A stretch of 64,000 bases of DNA from Gimesia alba. GTDB taxonomy: Bacteria > Planctomycetota > Planctomycetia > Planctomycetales > Planctomycetaceae. Of the stretch, positions 45,144 to 54,648 are shown piece after piece. Made by a program: the position numbers and the translations under genes. Location: assembly GCF_007744675.1 (NCBI RefSeq), contig NZ_CP036269.1, positions 3,451,546 through 3,515,545 of the forward strand, written 5' to 3'. Each line of letters opens with the position of its first letter. The first letter of the stretch is position 1. Below the pieces are notes generated by a model, which did no database searches, had not been told where the DNA came from, and saw only the letters and a program-made list of their open reading frames with translations.

Positions 45144-46376
45144 TCAATCAACAACACTCGTCATCGGCCCCACGGCGGCGGTCGTGCTATGCCCCAGTGG
45201 GTATTTTTTCAGCAGCGTCTGGATGTCGTCCAGGCTGATGTTGTTTAAGAGTTCCAGGTCGTCTTCGACGGAATAATATTTCTGGCGGTAGACCCAGTTG
45301 CCACCTAAGGACGACAGGCGGCCCATGGGGCGTTCGCTGCGTAGCACTAATCGGGAGGCGAGTTTGTTTTTGGCGCGGTCGAGTTCTTCCTGGGTGATGC
45401 CGTTTTGGTTGACTTCGTTGAAGATTTCCTGGATCAGTTGCAGGTTGCTTTCGGTTAGTTCGGGGTCGGAACAGAGGTAGGTCAGCCAGGTGCCGCTGCC
45501 GTCGTATTCGTTGAAGCCGATCTCGGCGGATTCGGCCAGGCCCGGGTCGACCAGCTTCCAGTACATCCGGCTGTTGGAGTCGTCGCCGATCACGACCGCC
45601 AGGATTTCGGCTGGCAGACGCAGCAGGTCTTGTGCGGCGGGAGCCGGGCCGAGTTGCATGATGTGCTGCTGCTGGGTCTTTTTCTCGATGATGGTCTGTG
45701 TGCCGGTCTTTGGCTGGGCTTCGTCGGTGGGGCGATCGGTTTTCCCGGCGGGCCAGTGCTTGCAGAACTTGTCGGCCAGTTCGAGGACTTTGATCCAGTC
45801 GGCATTGCCGGCGATGGCCAGTGTCAGGTTGCCGGCCAGATAATGTTTGGCGTGATAATCGCGCATCTGTTCGGACGTGAGATCGGTGATCGACTGCACG
45901 GAGCCGAGGATGCTCTGCCCCAGCGGGTGCCCCTGGAAGTGGGCCTGCATCACTTTTTCGTAGGCGGTGAAGCTGTGCAGATCGTCGTACATGCCGATCT
46001 CTTCGAGGATGACTTTCTTCTCCATGTCGAAATCCTCCTGCCGTAAGGTGGGATAGATCAATGTGGAGAGAAGTTCCATCGCGGTGTCGATGTATTCCGG
46101 CAGAAAGGAGCCGTAAAACAGGGTGATCTCTTCACTGGTGGAGGCGTTGTAGTTGGCGCCGATTTCGTCGAAGATGCGGTTCACATCGTCGGCCGTGTAT
46201 TTTTCGTTCCCTTTGAAGGCCATGTGTTCGAGGAAGTGGCTCACGCCGGAGACCTCGGCTGTTTCATCGCGGGAACCGGTGCGAACGAAGTAGCCGAGCG
46301 CCAGGCTGTGCGCGTTGGGGTTGAGTTCGGCGATGATCTGCAGTCCGTTGTCTAATTTAGCTTCATGAAATATCAC
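45144..46376 (-). CDS. M16 family zinc peptidase, catalytic member
   Basis: 410 residues. The inverted zinc motif HFLEH is present in [20 protein letters not shown], with the downstream Glu in [31 protein letters not shown] in the second half is typical of M16B. It should form a heterodimer with the product of the gene before it (46363-47613), which lacks HxxEH. The two genes overlap by 14 bases, so they are coupled. No signal peptide is seen; these PqqL/processing-peptidase-like pairs are usually cytoplasmic. GC content is higher here than in the flanking TIR locus. Confidence 0.94.
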   Translation of the reverse strand: MIFHEAKLDNGLQIIAELNPNAHSLALGYFVRTGSRDETAEVSGVSHFLEHMAFKGNEKYTADDVNRIFDEIGANYNASTSEEITLFYGSFLPEYIDTAMELLSTLIYPTLRQEDFDMEKKVILEEIGMYDDLHSFTAYEKVMQAHFQGHPLGQSILGSVQSITDLTSEQMRDYHAKHYLAGNLTLAIAGNADWIKVLELADKFCKHWPAGKTDRPTDEAQPKTGTQTIIEKKTQQQHIMQLGPAPAAQDLLRLPAEILAVVIGDDSNSRMYWKLVDPGLAESAEIGFNEYDGSGTWLTYLCSDPELTESNLQLIQEIFNEVNQNGITQEELDRAKNKLASRLVLRSERPMGRLSSLGGNWVYRQKYYSVEDDLELLNNISLDDIQTLLKKYPLGHSTTAAVGPMTSVVD

Positions 46377-47613
46377 TGGGAACCTCTAGCGGTTGGGGGC
46401 CGATCGTTAAGACGGTGAAATTCGCGGCGGGGTGGGCGTGGATATAGCCGAGCACCCGTTCGGTGGTGAGTTGCTGAATTTCTTCGTTGATCTGGTCGAG
46501 TGTGGTAATGTGTTTCAGGTAGAACCAGTCGCGGGCAATCGAAGCGGCACGCGACGACGTCGATTCCTGCGACATGATCAGCGAACTTTTGGCGCGGGCT
46601 TTACAGCGTTCGAGTTCGGATTCTTCAATGCCTTCACCCAGACGGGTTAGCTCCTGAAGCGTGACGTCGAGTGTTTCCTGGGCCCGTTCGGACGTGGTGC
46701 CGGCGTAACAGAGGACGCGACCTAAGCCGGGCATGCCGGTTAATGAGGCGGAGACGGTGTAACACAGGCCCCGCTTTTCGCGGACTTCGGTAAACAGCCG
46801 GGCACTCATGCCGCCACTTAAGATGCCGACGGCGGCCCAGGCGGCGTAATAGTCGGGATGCCCATAAGGGACGGCGTCGTAAGCGATGCCGAGATGGGTT
46901 TGTGTGGTTTCCTGTTCGGTGAAGAACTGTTTTTCGGTTTCGAAGTCGAGAGCCGGCTCTTCCCTGCCCTCACTCGGCTGCCAGTCGCCGAAGATCTCTT
47001 CGATCTGTTGTTTGACCTGTTCGAAGTCGATATTACCGGCGACGCCGATGATGGTGTCGTCGGGATGGAACGAGGTCTGGTAATGCTGTTGGACATCCTC
47101 AATGGTGATCAGTGCGAGGTGATCGAGTTCGCCGTCGCTGGGAAGTCCCCAGGGGGCCGGGAAGGCGTGGCGTTTGAGTTCAACGAGGGCTTTCTGCCGG
47201 GCGTCGTCTTCGACGGAGAGCAGTGATTGGGCCACGCCGGCGCGGGACGCGTCGAACTGATTTTCGGGTAAATGCGGCGCACGGAGTATCAATGCGTAGA
47301 GCTTTAAGGTCTCGGCGAGATTGTCTGCGAGTGTGGCACCGCTGAAGGTGATGTGGCCGCTGGAGACCCCTTCGTGTCGCTGGACTCCCAGATCATCGAG
47401 GGCACAGGAGAGCTGTTCGCTGTTATAGGGGCCTGCGCCGCGGGAGATGAGATCGGAGAGGATACTGGCGGTGCCGCGACGGTCGGCGGGGTCATAAATA
47501 CTGCCGGCGGGAACCAGAATGGAAAACGCGGCCGACTGGACATCGAGCATCGATTCCGTGACCAGCGTCAGACCGTTCGGGAACCGATGCGTTTGAATCA
47601 GTTGTTTACCCAT
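46363..47613 (-). CDS. M16 family peptidase-like protein, non-catalytic partner
   Basis: 416 residues with the M16B fold: [31 protein letters not shown] where active members have [21 protein letters not shown] and [23 protein letters not shown]. The zinc-binding HxxEH is absent, so the subunit is not catalytic by itself, as in mitochondrial processing peptidase alpha subunits; the R/Y substrate-binding string (REKRGLCY) is kept. It overlaps the catalytic member by 14 bases. ATG 47613 has an SD-like AGGAAGG, although rather far upstream. Confidence 0.93.
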   Translation of the reverse strand: MGKQLIQTHRFPNGLTLVTESMLDVQSAAFSILVPAGSIYDPADRRGTASILSDLISRGAGPYNSEQLSCALDDLGVQRHEGVSSGHITFSGATLADNLAETLKLYALILRAPHLPENQFDASRAGVAQSLLSVEDDARQKALVELKRHAFPAPWGLPSDGELDHLALITIEDVQQHYQTSFHPDDTIIGVAGNIDFEQVKQQIEEIFGDWQPSEGREEPALDFETEKQFFTEQETTQTHLGIAYDAVPYGHPDYYAAWAAVGILSGGMSARLFTEVREKRGLCYTVSASLTGMPGLGRVLCYAGTTSERAQETLDVTLQELTRLGEGIEESELERCKARAKSSLIMSQESTSSRAASIARDWFYLKHITTLDQINEEIQQLTTERVLGYIHAHPAANFTVLTIGPQPLEVPSDIS

Positions 47614-48243
47614 GCGGGGTGCAACCTTCCTGCTTGTTGTTTGATTTCTTAAAGGACTGCGTCATGCTGGCAGAATGTCCGAAAGATTCTTAAAACGGAC
47701 GTGGGCTGCCGGCTGAGAGGCTGCCTGCGAAAGACTCTCTTTTCTAATACTATGCAGGCGATCTTAGCGATTTGGCTGCTGAATTCCTAGTGTCTTATCG
47801 GGCTCGGTGGGCTGGTTCTGGATTGTATGGTTGAGCTGGGACCTCCTGTTGCCTGCGGCAATCCCGGATTGCATCCGGGACTACCCCGTGCCGAGTTGTT
47901 GATGAGAGCCTTTGAGGTTTGGTTCTGCTTGTTTCCTGCTCGCTGCGCTTGGCCGGAAGTAAGGGGATTCAAGAAGTAGGGAATGTTGAGCTGATGCGCA
48001 CTGTCGGGCAAGCCGAACAGTGGCACACGGTAGGTGTCAAGCCGAGTACTGGCACACAGGATGGGCACCCTACGGCAGTTTGTTTTCAATCTCTGCTGCG
48101 CTGATAAATGCGAGAAAAAAACGTCAGGCGCTGGACGCATAGGGGGGTGTTGATGTTAAGATGGAGAGATAATGGTTCTGAGAACGCACTCGGTTCCATT
48201 TCAGTTGAGCTAAATATGAACTCCCAGACGAAGGAATCACCAG
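47614..48243. other. Gene-free region with hairpins and MITE-like remnants
   Basis: 630 bases between divergent M16 and enolase-superfamily genes. It holds TCCCGGATtgcATCCGGGA (47862-47880), a perfect 8-bp stem, and the sequence at 47999-48026 that resembles the end hairpin of the MITE family. No frame here looks coding. The SD for the next gene (AAGGA) is at its right end. Confidence 0.6.
47999..48026. repeat. Degenerate MITE-end hairpin
   Basis: CACTGTCGGgcaagCCGAACAGTG with GGCAC following. It matches the reverse complement of the MITE left end (CACTGTTGGacaagCCAACAGTGCCAC) with a few changes, chiefly C for T at position 7. The full MITE body is not present. Confidence 0.55.
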
Positions 48244-49650
48244 GTGCGAGTACAGAATAAGTCGAGAGCAACGAACCGAATCTCCAGAAGAAATTTCCTG
48301 GCCACCAGCCTCGCCGGAGCGGCAGGGACGGGAATGCTGGGGCTGATTTCCCATTCTGTGCAGGCGGCAGAAAAGAAGGCATCGAAGAAACATTTACAAA
48401 TCGAACGCATCGAACGCACCACGGTGAAAGTTCCTTTTCGAGAAGTGCCCGCCCGGAACATGGCTCGCGAATTACCACATTGGCAGTATACCGAAATTGT
48501 CGAAGTGCATTTGAAATCGGGCCATGTCGGCTTTGGAGAGACGTTGCTGTATTACACCTGGAACGCCACTTCCGATGAGGCCGTCCAACGGGCGCAAGGC
48601 AAGAATGCTGCCGCGCTGATGTGGGACGACGACCTGGGGGCCGGTCTGCAAATGGCATTGTTCGATGCGGTCGCGAAGGCAGCCGAGGTTCCCGTGCATG
48701 CACTGCTGGGTAAGAAAATTTACGAGAAGACGCCACTCTCCTGGTGGAACATCGACACTTCTGTCAAGGATATGGCGTTGGAATGTGCCGAGGCGTACAA
48801 GCAGGGCTATATGTCCTACAAAACCAAAGGCCGTCCCTGGTTTGATGTCTGGGCGCAGGTCGAAGAAGCGAGCAAGGTGGTTCCCAAGAACTTCAAAATC
48901 GACATGGACTTTAACGATACGCTGCTCGATGCAGAGCGTGCGATTCCGATTCTAAAAGACCTGGCCAAATATCCGCAGGTCGATATTTTTGAGTCTCCCA
49001 TTTTTCAAGACGACATCGCCGGCAACAAAAAGTTGATGGCGGCTACCGATGTCAGCATCGCCATGCATTATGGGACACCAGAGCCCCTGATTGCGATTCG
49101 CGAAAACATCTGCGACGGTTTCGTGATTGGTCACGGCGCCAGTGAGTTGATGGCTGCGGGATCGGTGGCTGCGATGGCGGACAAACCGTTCTGGTTGCAA
49201 TTAGTCGGCACGGGAATTACCGCTGCCTTCTCGCTGCATTTCGGCGCCGTCCTGAGCCATGCGACATGGCCGGCTGTGAATTGTCATCAGCTTTACAAGC
49301 ATAATCTGTTGACCGAACCGATTGTTGTCAAAGACGGATTTGCCAAAATCCCCGAGAAGCCGGGGCTGGGTTATGAGCTGGATCGTGATCTGATTGAAAA
49401 ACTCCGCGTCAAAAAACCGGCATCCCGCCCGGAACCGCCGCGTCTCATCGAAACGACGTGGAAAGACGGACGGAAGATGTATTTCGGCAATACGGGCGAA
49501 GTGAATTTCGTCCTCAACCCGGCCCGCGAAGGCAACGTGCCCTTCTTCGAACGAGGCGTCGACACACGCCTGGTTCCGAACGATGGTTCGAAGGAGTGGA
49601 AAGACCTGTATCAGAGGGCGAACCAGGGGCCGCTGTTGATTCAGGGATGA
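48244..49650 (+). CDS. Mandelate racemase/muconate lactonizing enzyme-like protein with Tat signal
   Basis: 468 residues from GTG 48244 (AAGGA eight bases upstream). A twin-arginine signal is present: SRRNFLATS followed by LAGAAGTGMLGLISHSVQA. The body has the enolase-superfamily layout: N-terminal capping domain (IERTTVKVPFREV), a barrel with SYKTKGRPW (base Lys), IDMDFNDTLLD and FESPIFQDD (metal-binding Asp/Glu). It is exported folded. The reaction is abstraction of a proton alpha to a carboxylate on an unknown acid sugar or similar compound. It stands alone between M16 and the third MITE copy. Confidence 0.9.
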   Translation: MRVQNKSRATNRISRRNFLATSLAGAAGTGMLGLISHSVQAAEKKASKKHLQIERIERTTVKVPFREVPARNMARELPHWQYTEIVEVHLKSGHVGFGETLLYYTWNATSDEAVQRAQGKNAAALMWDDDLGAGLQMALFDAVAKAAEVPVHALLGKKIYEKTPLSWWNIDTSVKDMALECAEAYKQGYMSYKTKGRPWFDVWAQVEEASKVVPKNFKIDMDFNDTLLDAERAIPILKDLAKYPQVDIFESPIFQDDIAGNKKLMAATDVSIAMHYGTPEPLIAIRENICDGFVIGHGASELMAAGSVAAMADKPFWLQLVGTGITAAFSLHFGAVLSHATWPAVNCHQLYKHNLLTEPIVVKDGFAKIPEKPGLGYELDRDLIEKLRVKKPASRPEPPRLIETTWKDGRKMYFGNTGEVNFVLNPAREGNVPFFERGVDTRLVPNDGSKEWKDLYQRANQGPLLIQG

Positions 49651-49671
49651 GCTGTCGCGTGACGTGCGATG

Positions 49672-49793
49672 GGGTGGCACTGTTGGCTCGTCCCAACAGT
49701 GTTGAGAGTTGATTACGAAACAATTTCAACCAGACAAAAGAATCGGGAACGCCCCCTATACCTTTCACTGGTGGCAAGCCACCAGTGCCACCC
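49672..49793 (+). repeat. MITE-like repeat, copy C, complete and short
   Basis: 122 bp with both ends whole: GGGTGGCACTG at 49672-49682 and CAGTGCCACCC at 49783-49793, which are inverted copies. Each end also forms its own hairpin, CACTGTTGGctcgtCCCAACAGTG-like at the left and CACTGGTGGcaagCCACCAGTG at the right. The middle is shorter than in copies A and B. No matching transposase with these ends is in the window. Confidence 0.8.
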
Positions 49794-49841
49794 GCTGCCA
49801 AACACTAGATTCGCTGGAAGGTGTTCGTCGTGGCTCCATCC

Positions 49842-50417
49842 TTAATAGGATGAGGCTTCCACGTAATGGCTGGGTTTGTAGAGCGTCCGCGTCAGGCGGA
49901 AGCCCAGTGATCGGTAGAGGTTGATGGCCGGTTCATTGTCGGCGGTGACTTCGAGGTAGGCGCGTTTGACGCCGGCTTCGCGGAAGCCGATGAGGCATTT
50001 GGTGACGAGTGCCCTGCCCAGCCCTAAACCGCGGTGTTTGGGGGTGATGCCGACGTTCTGAATGGCGCCCATGATGCGACTGGGAACGATGGCCTGAATG
50101 GTGCCGCAATCGACGGCGTCTTCATTGCCGGTGCCGTCCCAGGTGATGAGCCAGGTTCCTGTGGGGAGGAAGTTGCGTTGGCTGGAGATGTCGTGCATCA
50201 GTTTGCGACAGCCGTCAATTTCACCCAGACAGGGAAAGACGCGGGCATCCATTTCGGCGCGGAAGCTATGGTATTTCGCGACGGCATGCCGATCGACGGT
50301 GGAGAGTTCCCAGGGACACCAGCGATAGCCGCTGGGAAGCGGTGCGTCTTCGAGGCGCGCCGTTGCCAGCTCGATTTCCATTCGAAATCTACGAAAATAA
50401 GTGTCGGTGAAATCCAT
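49842..50417 (-). CDS. GNAT-family N-acetyltransferase
   Basis: 191 residues from ATG 50417; the frame is open for 85 codons further, but those residues look non-coding. The acetyl-CoA motif is clear: NVGITPKHRGLGLGRALVTKCL, and the C-terminal DNEPAINLYRSLGF and YLEVTADN are typical of the family. N-terminally ELSTVDRHAVAKYHSFRAEMDARVFP matches the proximal half of the fold. It transfers an acetyl group to an amine or protein N terminus; the substrate is not evident. Cytoplasmic. Divergent from the ANL ligase gene. Confidence 0.9.
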   Translation of the reverse strand: MDFTDTYFRRFRMEIELATARLEDAPLPSGYRWCPWELSTVDRHAVAKYHSFRAEMDARVFPCLGEIDGCRKLMHDISSQRNFLPTGTWLITWDGTGNEDAVDCGTIQAIVPSRIMGAIQNVGITPKHRGLGLGRALVTKCLIGFREAGVKRAYLEVTADNEPAINLYRSLGFRLTRTLYKPSHYVEASSY

Positions 50418-50851
50418 GAGAGTCTCGCAGAAAACGAGGAGCCGAGCAGAAACGGGGCAAATAATAGAATACTTAATTTTACCATACTCTATACTACTGT
50501 CAATTGGGAGAGCGGGAATGCTGGGGAATCGGCCTGTTTTCTTTGTTTGAGGGCCTGTCGTGTGTGCTGTATGTGATTCAAGCAGTGCACTTAATTTGCT
50601 TAAAATACAGGTTAAAGCCGGTTCGGGGGGAAAAGTCGGGATTTGGTTTTCAATCCGGCTGTTTTTGCTCAAGTTGGGGGAGATGTGTGGGAAATACCAA
50701 GGATTGTGAGCTTCTGAAATTGCTGTGGTTTCGCTTAGTTGAAAAAACGGTCAAAAGTTCTAGAATGAAATCAGAGTTTGAGTACATGTTTCCCCGGTGA
50801 ACATGGAATTTTCCCCGCCACTATTCCTTCCCTGTTTGGAGTGAGTCTCAC
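50418..50851. other. Intergenic region with promoter for the ANL ligase gene
   Basis: 434 bases. AT-rich part around 50470-50510 next to the acetyltransferase start; the promoter for the plus-strand gene is at 50739-50766. No other gene is seen. Confidence 0.5.
50739..50766 (+). promoter_or_regulatory. Sigma70-type promoter of the ANL ligase - aldehyde dehydrogenase genes
   Basis: TTGAAA at 50739-50744, a 16-base spacer and TAGAAT at 50761-50766, each one mismatch or two from consensus. Transcription would start near 50773, about 80 bases before the GTG start codon of the first gene. Confidence 0.55.
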
Positions 50852-51955
50852 GTGACCGACAACAGCAACCTTGACGAATTGGTAAAACAGAACCAGGAAG
50901 CACTCGATGCTCATACCCGGGAGCACGTTCAGTGGCACTTCAATCCGGAAACGGGGTCTCCATACTGGCTGGAAAAAGCCAAGTCGTTCGACTTCGATCC
51001 ACTGACCGATGTGAACTGTTTCGAAGACTTAAACAAGTTCCCGTTGTTTGAAGATGATGAACTGCGTGGCGGGCCCGTTGATCGTTGGATTCCCAAAGCA
51101 TTGCGAGGCAAGCCGACGTATGTATTTGAAACGGGCGGTACGACGGGGATTCCCAAGTCGCGCGTGGTGATCGACGATTTCCGCATCGACTATGAAAACT
51201 TCAGCGATACCCTGCCCGATGAATCGTTCCCGAAAGGGGCCAACTGGCTGATGCTGGGGCCTTCGGGTCCACGACGTTTGCGATTGGCCGTGGAGCATCT
51301 GGCACAGTACCGGGGCGGGATTTCATTCTGCGTTGACCTGGATCCCCGCTGGGTCGTGAAGTTGATCAAGAAAGGGAAGATCGACGAAGTTAAAGAATAC
51401 AGTGCCCATGTGATCGATCAGGCGATGACAATTCTGAGTGCCGGTCATGAAATCAAGTGTATGTTTACGACGCCGAAACTGCTCGAAGCGCTCGCCATGC
51501 GGTTGATGGATGAAGGTTCGAGCATCGAAGAAGCCGGCATCAAAGGCATTTTCTGTGGCGGGACCGAATTCACGCAGCAATGGTATCGCTTTGCCCGCGA
51601 AGAGTTGCTGGGTGAGAATGTTTACATTACCCCCACCTACGGGAACACCTTGATGGGGTTGGCCTGCGGTCGTCCTTTTGATCCTGCTGATAATTATAAG
51701 ATTACCTATTACGCACCGCAGCCGCGTGCTGTGATTCGCGTCGTTGATTTTGATGACCACACGAAAGTCGTGGGATATGGTGAGACGGGCCGCGTGAAGC
51801 TGTTTACAATGACCAAAGAATTGTTCATTCCCGGCTTCCTCGAACGCGACGAAGGCGAACGCGAAGTGCCGCACATGAAATATCCCTGGGATGGTGTGAG
51901 TGGCGTGCGTCCGTTCCATGAAATTGCCGCCTCGACCACCGTGGGCGTTTATTAA
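50852..51955 (+). CDS. ANL-superfamily (PaaK/LuxE-like) acyl-adenylating enzyme
   Basis: 367 residues from GTG 50852. The phosphate-binding loop of ANL enzymes is present: YVFETGGTTGIPKSRVV. Other matches are the central LMLGPSGPRRLR, FCGGTEFTQQWYR, and TPTYGNTLMGLACG. The length is close to LuxE-type acyl-protein synthetases and shorter than normal acyl-CoA synthetases, so the C-terminal lid domain is reduced. It should activate a carboxylic acid as an adenylate. The next gene, 134 bp on, encodes an aldehyde dehydrogenase with an active-site Cys, so the pair could reduce the acid to an aldehyde. The pairing is inference. Confidence 0.8.
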   Translation: MTDNSNLDELVKQNQEALDAHTREHVQWHFNPETGSPYWLEKAKSFDFDPLTDVNCFEDLNKFPLFEDDELRGGPVDRWIPKALRGKPTYVFETGGTTGIPKSRVVIDDFRIDYENFSDTLPDESFPKGANWLMLGPSGPRRLRLAVEHLAQYRGGISFCVDLDPRWVVKLIKKGKIDEVKEYSAHVIDQAMTILSAGHEIKCMFTTPKLLEALAMRLMDEGSSIEEAGIKGIFCGGTEFTQQWYRFAREELLGENVYITPTYGNTLMGLACGRPFDPADNYKITYYAPQPRAVIRVVDFDDHTKVVGYGETGRVKLFTMTKELFIPGFLERDEGEREVPHMKYPWDGVSGVRPFHEIAASTTVGVY

Positions 51956-52089
51956 TTGACGCACACTACTGGCAGGAACGAGCCGGTAAGCACTTGTTTG
52001 CCTGCCTGATGTAATGAAATTTTGATCCATTTTGCCTTGATGCGACCATGAGTGTTTGATTCGCATTCGCTTGATAAAGGAACGCTGCC

Positions 52090-53526
52090 GTGTTGGAAAT
52101 ACCTGTGATTCGCTGGGGAAAACCTTACGAAAGTTTTGATCAACAGGAAGTCGTTCATTTTGAAACGGGCGAGCCTTTGGCCAAAGTCCATCAGGCAAAT
52201 GCCGGCCTGGTCAAAATGGATATGCGCAAAGCACAACGGGCCCGCGATCTGCTGCGAGAGATTCCGATTTCGAAACTACTAGAGATCTGTAAGAAAGCCG
52301 CCGACCTGTATATGACGGCGGAACTGCCGCTGGGCAACGGGACGCAGACTCCCGAAGAGTTTTGCCGGATTCAGTCCGCCAGTACCGGGATGCCGGAATG
52401 GATGTGTGCGGGCAATATGAAAAAAGTGGCGTTCGTGCTGGAGAACATGGAGTCGATTCTCGATGCGTTAACCCGCGGGCTGCCTCTGGATATTCTTACT
52501 AAAGGTTACGGCAAAGAAGAACGCGGCGTGATGATGAGCTATCAGGCTCATTCTCCCGTGCTTGGTCTGGTGCTGCCTTCGAACTCCCCCGGCGTGCATA
52601 CGCTGTGGATGCCGATTCTGCCGATGCAGATTGGTCTGGTCTTAAAGCCGGGTTCTTCGGAACCGTGGACACCTTACCGGATGACCGAAGCCTTCTGCCA
52701 GGCGGGAATTCCCCGTGAATGTATCTCCGTGTATCCGGGGCCGCACGATGTCGGTTCAACGGTCACGGAACTGTGTGGACGAGTCATGTTATTCGGCGGC
52801 CAGCAGACGATTGACAAATACAAAGGCAATCCGAACGTGCAGGCACACGGGCCCGGTTTCAGTAAGATTCTGATCGGCGACGACGTTGTTGATCAATGGG
52901 AAGACCACCTGGATCTGCTGGTGGACAGTATTTATCAGAATGGGGGCCGCAGCTGTATTAACGCTTCGGGGGTCTGGGCGTCTCGTCATACGGAAGCGAT
53001 TGCGGATGCGATTGCCAAACGAATTGGTCCCGTAGGACCGACTTCGATGACCGACCCGGAAGCACCATTGGCAGCCTTCACGATGACCGGAGCCGCCAAG
53101 GCGATGAACGGTCAGATTGAAGAGGGACTGAAAGAGTCCGGTGTGACGGAAGTCACCGCAAAATATCGGGACGGCGAGCGATTGATTGAGCTCGAACGCT
53201 GTGATTATCTGCGGCCGACGATCGTGCATTGTGCGAACACAGACGCCACACTAGCGAACACCGAATACATGTTCCCAATGGCATCGGTGGTGCAGTGCGA
53301 GCAGAAAGACATGCTGAAGAAAATTGGTCCGACGCTGGTTTGTACGGCGATCACCAAAGACGAAGCCTGGTCACAGCAGTTACTGGATGCAACGCAGATT
53401 GATCGGCTGAATATTGGGCCGATCAAGACCAATGCGTTGAACTGGCTGCAGCCGCACGAAGGAAATATCGTTGAATTTCTGTATCGGGCGCGTGCATTTC
53501 AGAATGAAGCACCAGCCGCTCATTAA
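52090..53526 (+). CDS. Aldehyde dehydrogenase family protein, acyl reductase-like
   Basis: 478 residues from GTG 52090 (AAAGGA eight bases upstream). The ALDH fold is seen: SPVLGLVLPSNSPGVHTLWM in the NAD-binding part, GQQTIDKYKGNPN, and the catalytic Cys in YQNGGRSCINASGVW. The usual catalytic Glu motif (LELGGK) is not recognisable, as in acylating reductases of LuxC type that work on thioesters or acyl-enzymes. It follows an ANL ligase on the same strand, a pairing similar to LuxE-LuxC. It is cytoplasmic. Substrate not known. Confidence 0.85.
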   Translation: MLEIPVIRWGKPYESFDQQEVVHFETGEPLAKVHQANAGLVKMDMRKAQRARDLLREIPISKLLEICKKAADLYMTAELPLGNGTQTPEEFCRIQSASTGMPEWMCAGNMKKVAFVLENMESILDALTRGLPLDILTKGYGKEERGVMMSYQAHSPVLGLVLPSNSPGVHTLWMPILPMQIGLVLKPGSSEPWTPYRMTEAFCQAGIPRECISVYPGPHDVGSTVTELCGRVMLFGGQQTIDKYKGNPNVQAHGPGFSKILIGDDVVDQWEDHLDLLVDSIYQNGGRSCINASGVWASRHTEAIADAIAKRIGPVGPTSMTDPEAPLAAFTMTGAAKAMNGQIEEGLKESGVTEVTAKYRDGERLIELERCDYLRPTIVHCANTDATLANTEYMFPMASVVQCEQKDMLKKIGPTLVCTAITKDEAWSQQLLDATQIDRLNIGPIKTNALNWLQPHEGNIVEFLYRARAFQNEAPAAH

Positions 53527-53555
53527 ACCGGTGAATGCGGGTTTCCCTCGTGCAA

Positions 53556-54611
53556 TCAGGCAGATTGTGCGAGGGGTTCGTGAGAGTCTTCGCGGATCTG
53601 ACTTGCCAGCGCTTCGGGAGAATCTGAGAGCATCCAGTCGACAATGCGCCAGTCTGACCAGCGCGGATCAGGGTCGGATGAGGGAGCACCGATGAAGCCG
53701 AGGTGACCGCCGTGCTTCGTGAGATGCAGGGTGACCTTGCTGTGATCGGACAGGTGGTCTCGAATTTCAGAGTAGGTGTCGGCGGGAACCAGTGGATCGT
53801 CCATCGCGGTAATGATCAACGTGGGGACATTGATGTGCGTGACGACTTCCGCCGGACTGCACTGGGAGTAATAGTCTTCGGCCGACTCGTATCCGACGAG
53901 CGGCGCTGTAAACTGATCGTCAAAGTCACGCATGTTGCGAGGATAATTTTCCCCGGAGACTTTGTGCGTGTGTGCGTTCAAATGGTGCGAGGTGCGAATG
54001 TGCTTTGTCAGATTGCTGATAAAGTGCCGCTGATAATGCCCGAAGAGAGGCTTGCCGAAGACCTGGACGCTTTCAGATAATCGGACAGGTGGATTGAGTA
54101 CGAACGCCCGATCGACCATATCGGACACAACATTGGGTCGGCCGAGATAGTTCAGGGAAATCGTGCCACCCAGCGAGAAGCCGGCGATCCCGATGGGTGA
54201 GCCGGGGCACAAAAATTCAACGCGATCCAAGGCGACTTGTAAATCGAGAAAGCTGCCTGCGTGATAAGGAGATTTTGCCAGGCCGGTCCCTGCCCCGCAG
54301 CCACGCAGGTCCATGCGAAACACGCGCACGCCGCGCTGGTTCAGCTTGTGTGTAAGCCGGACCATGTAGGAACTGCGATGACAGCCTGAGAGACCGTGCA
54401 GCAGAATTACGACGCGGTCACCCGGTTTCCAGCTGCCCGGGCAATCGTCGTGAACGATTAACAGATCATTATCAGGTAGACGGCAACTATGTTGCTCTGC
54501 CTGATAGGGAGCTTTGATACGAGAGTGAAACTGTCCCACAATCGTCTGGAGGTGCGCATTCCGATAAAACCGGTGCGGAATGAACGGCGGAAAAACAAGA
54601 TCACTCTTCAT
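53556..54611 (-). CDS. YheT-like alpha/beta hydrolase
   Basis: 351 residues. The hydrolase blocks are: HGLSGCHRSSYMVRLTHKL (oxyanion region), FRMDLRGCGAGTGLAK, nucleophile elbow GIAGFSLGGTISLNYLG, TLIITAMDDPLVPADTY (acid Asp) and LTKHGGHLGFIG (His). The PPFIPHRFYRNAHLQTI opening is the mark of the YheT family. It probably hydrolyses an ester; the substrate is unknown. It lies 37 bp after the SDR gene, probably in one transcript. It converges with the aldehyde dehydrogenase gene, leaving only 29 bp. Confidence 0.93.
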   Translation of the reverse strand: MKSDLVFPPFIPHRFYRNAHLQTIVGQFHSRIKAPYQAEQHSCRLPDNDLLIVHDDCPGSWKPGDRVVILLHGLSGCHRSSYMVRLTHKLNQRGVRVFRMDLRGCGAGTGLAKSPYHAGSFLDLQVALDRVEFLCPGSPIGIAGFSLGGTISLNYLGRPNVVSDMVDRAFVLNPPVRLSESVQVFGKPLFGHYQRHFISNLTKHIRTSHHLNAHTHKVSGENYPRNMRDFDDQFTAPLVGYESAEDYYSQCSPAEVVTHINVPTLIITAMDDPLVPADTYSEIRDHLSDHSKVTLHLTKHGGHLGFIGAPSSDPDPRWSDWRIVDWMLSDSPEALASQIREDSHEPLAQSA

Positions 54612-54648
54612 TAAGTTCTGTCCTGCAGAACGTCTCTATATCAACTGA

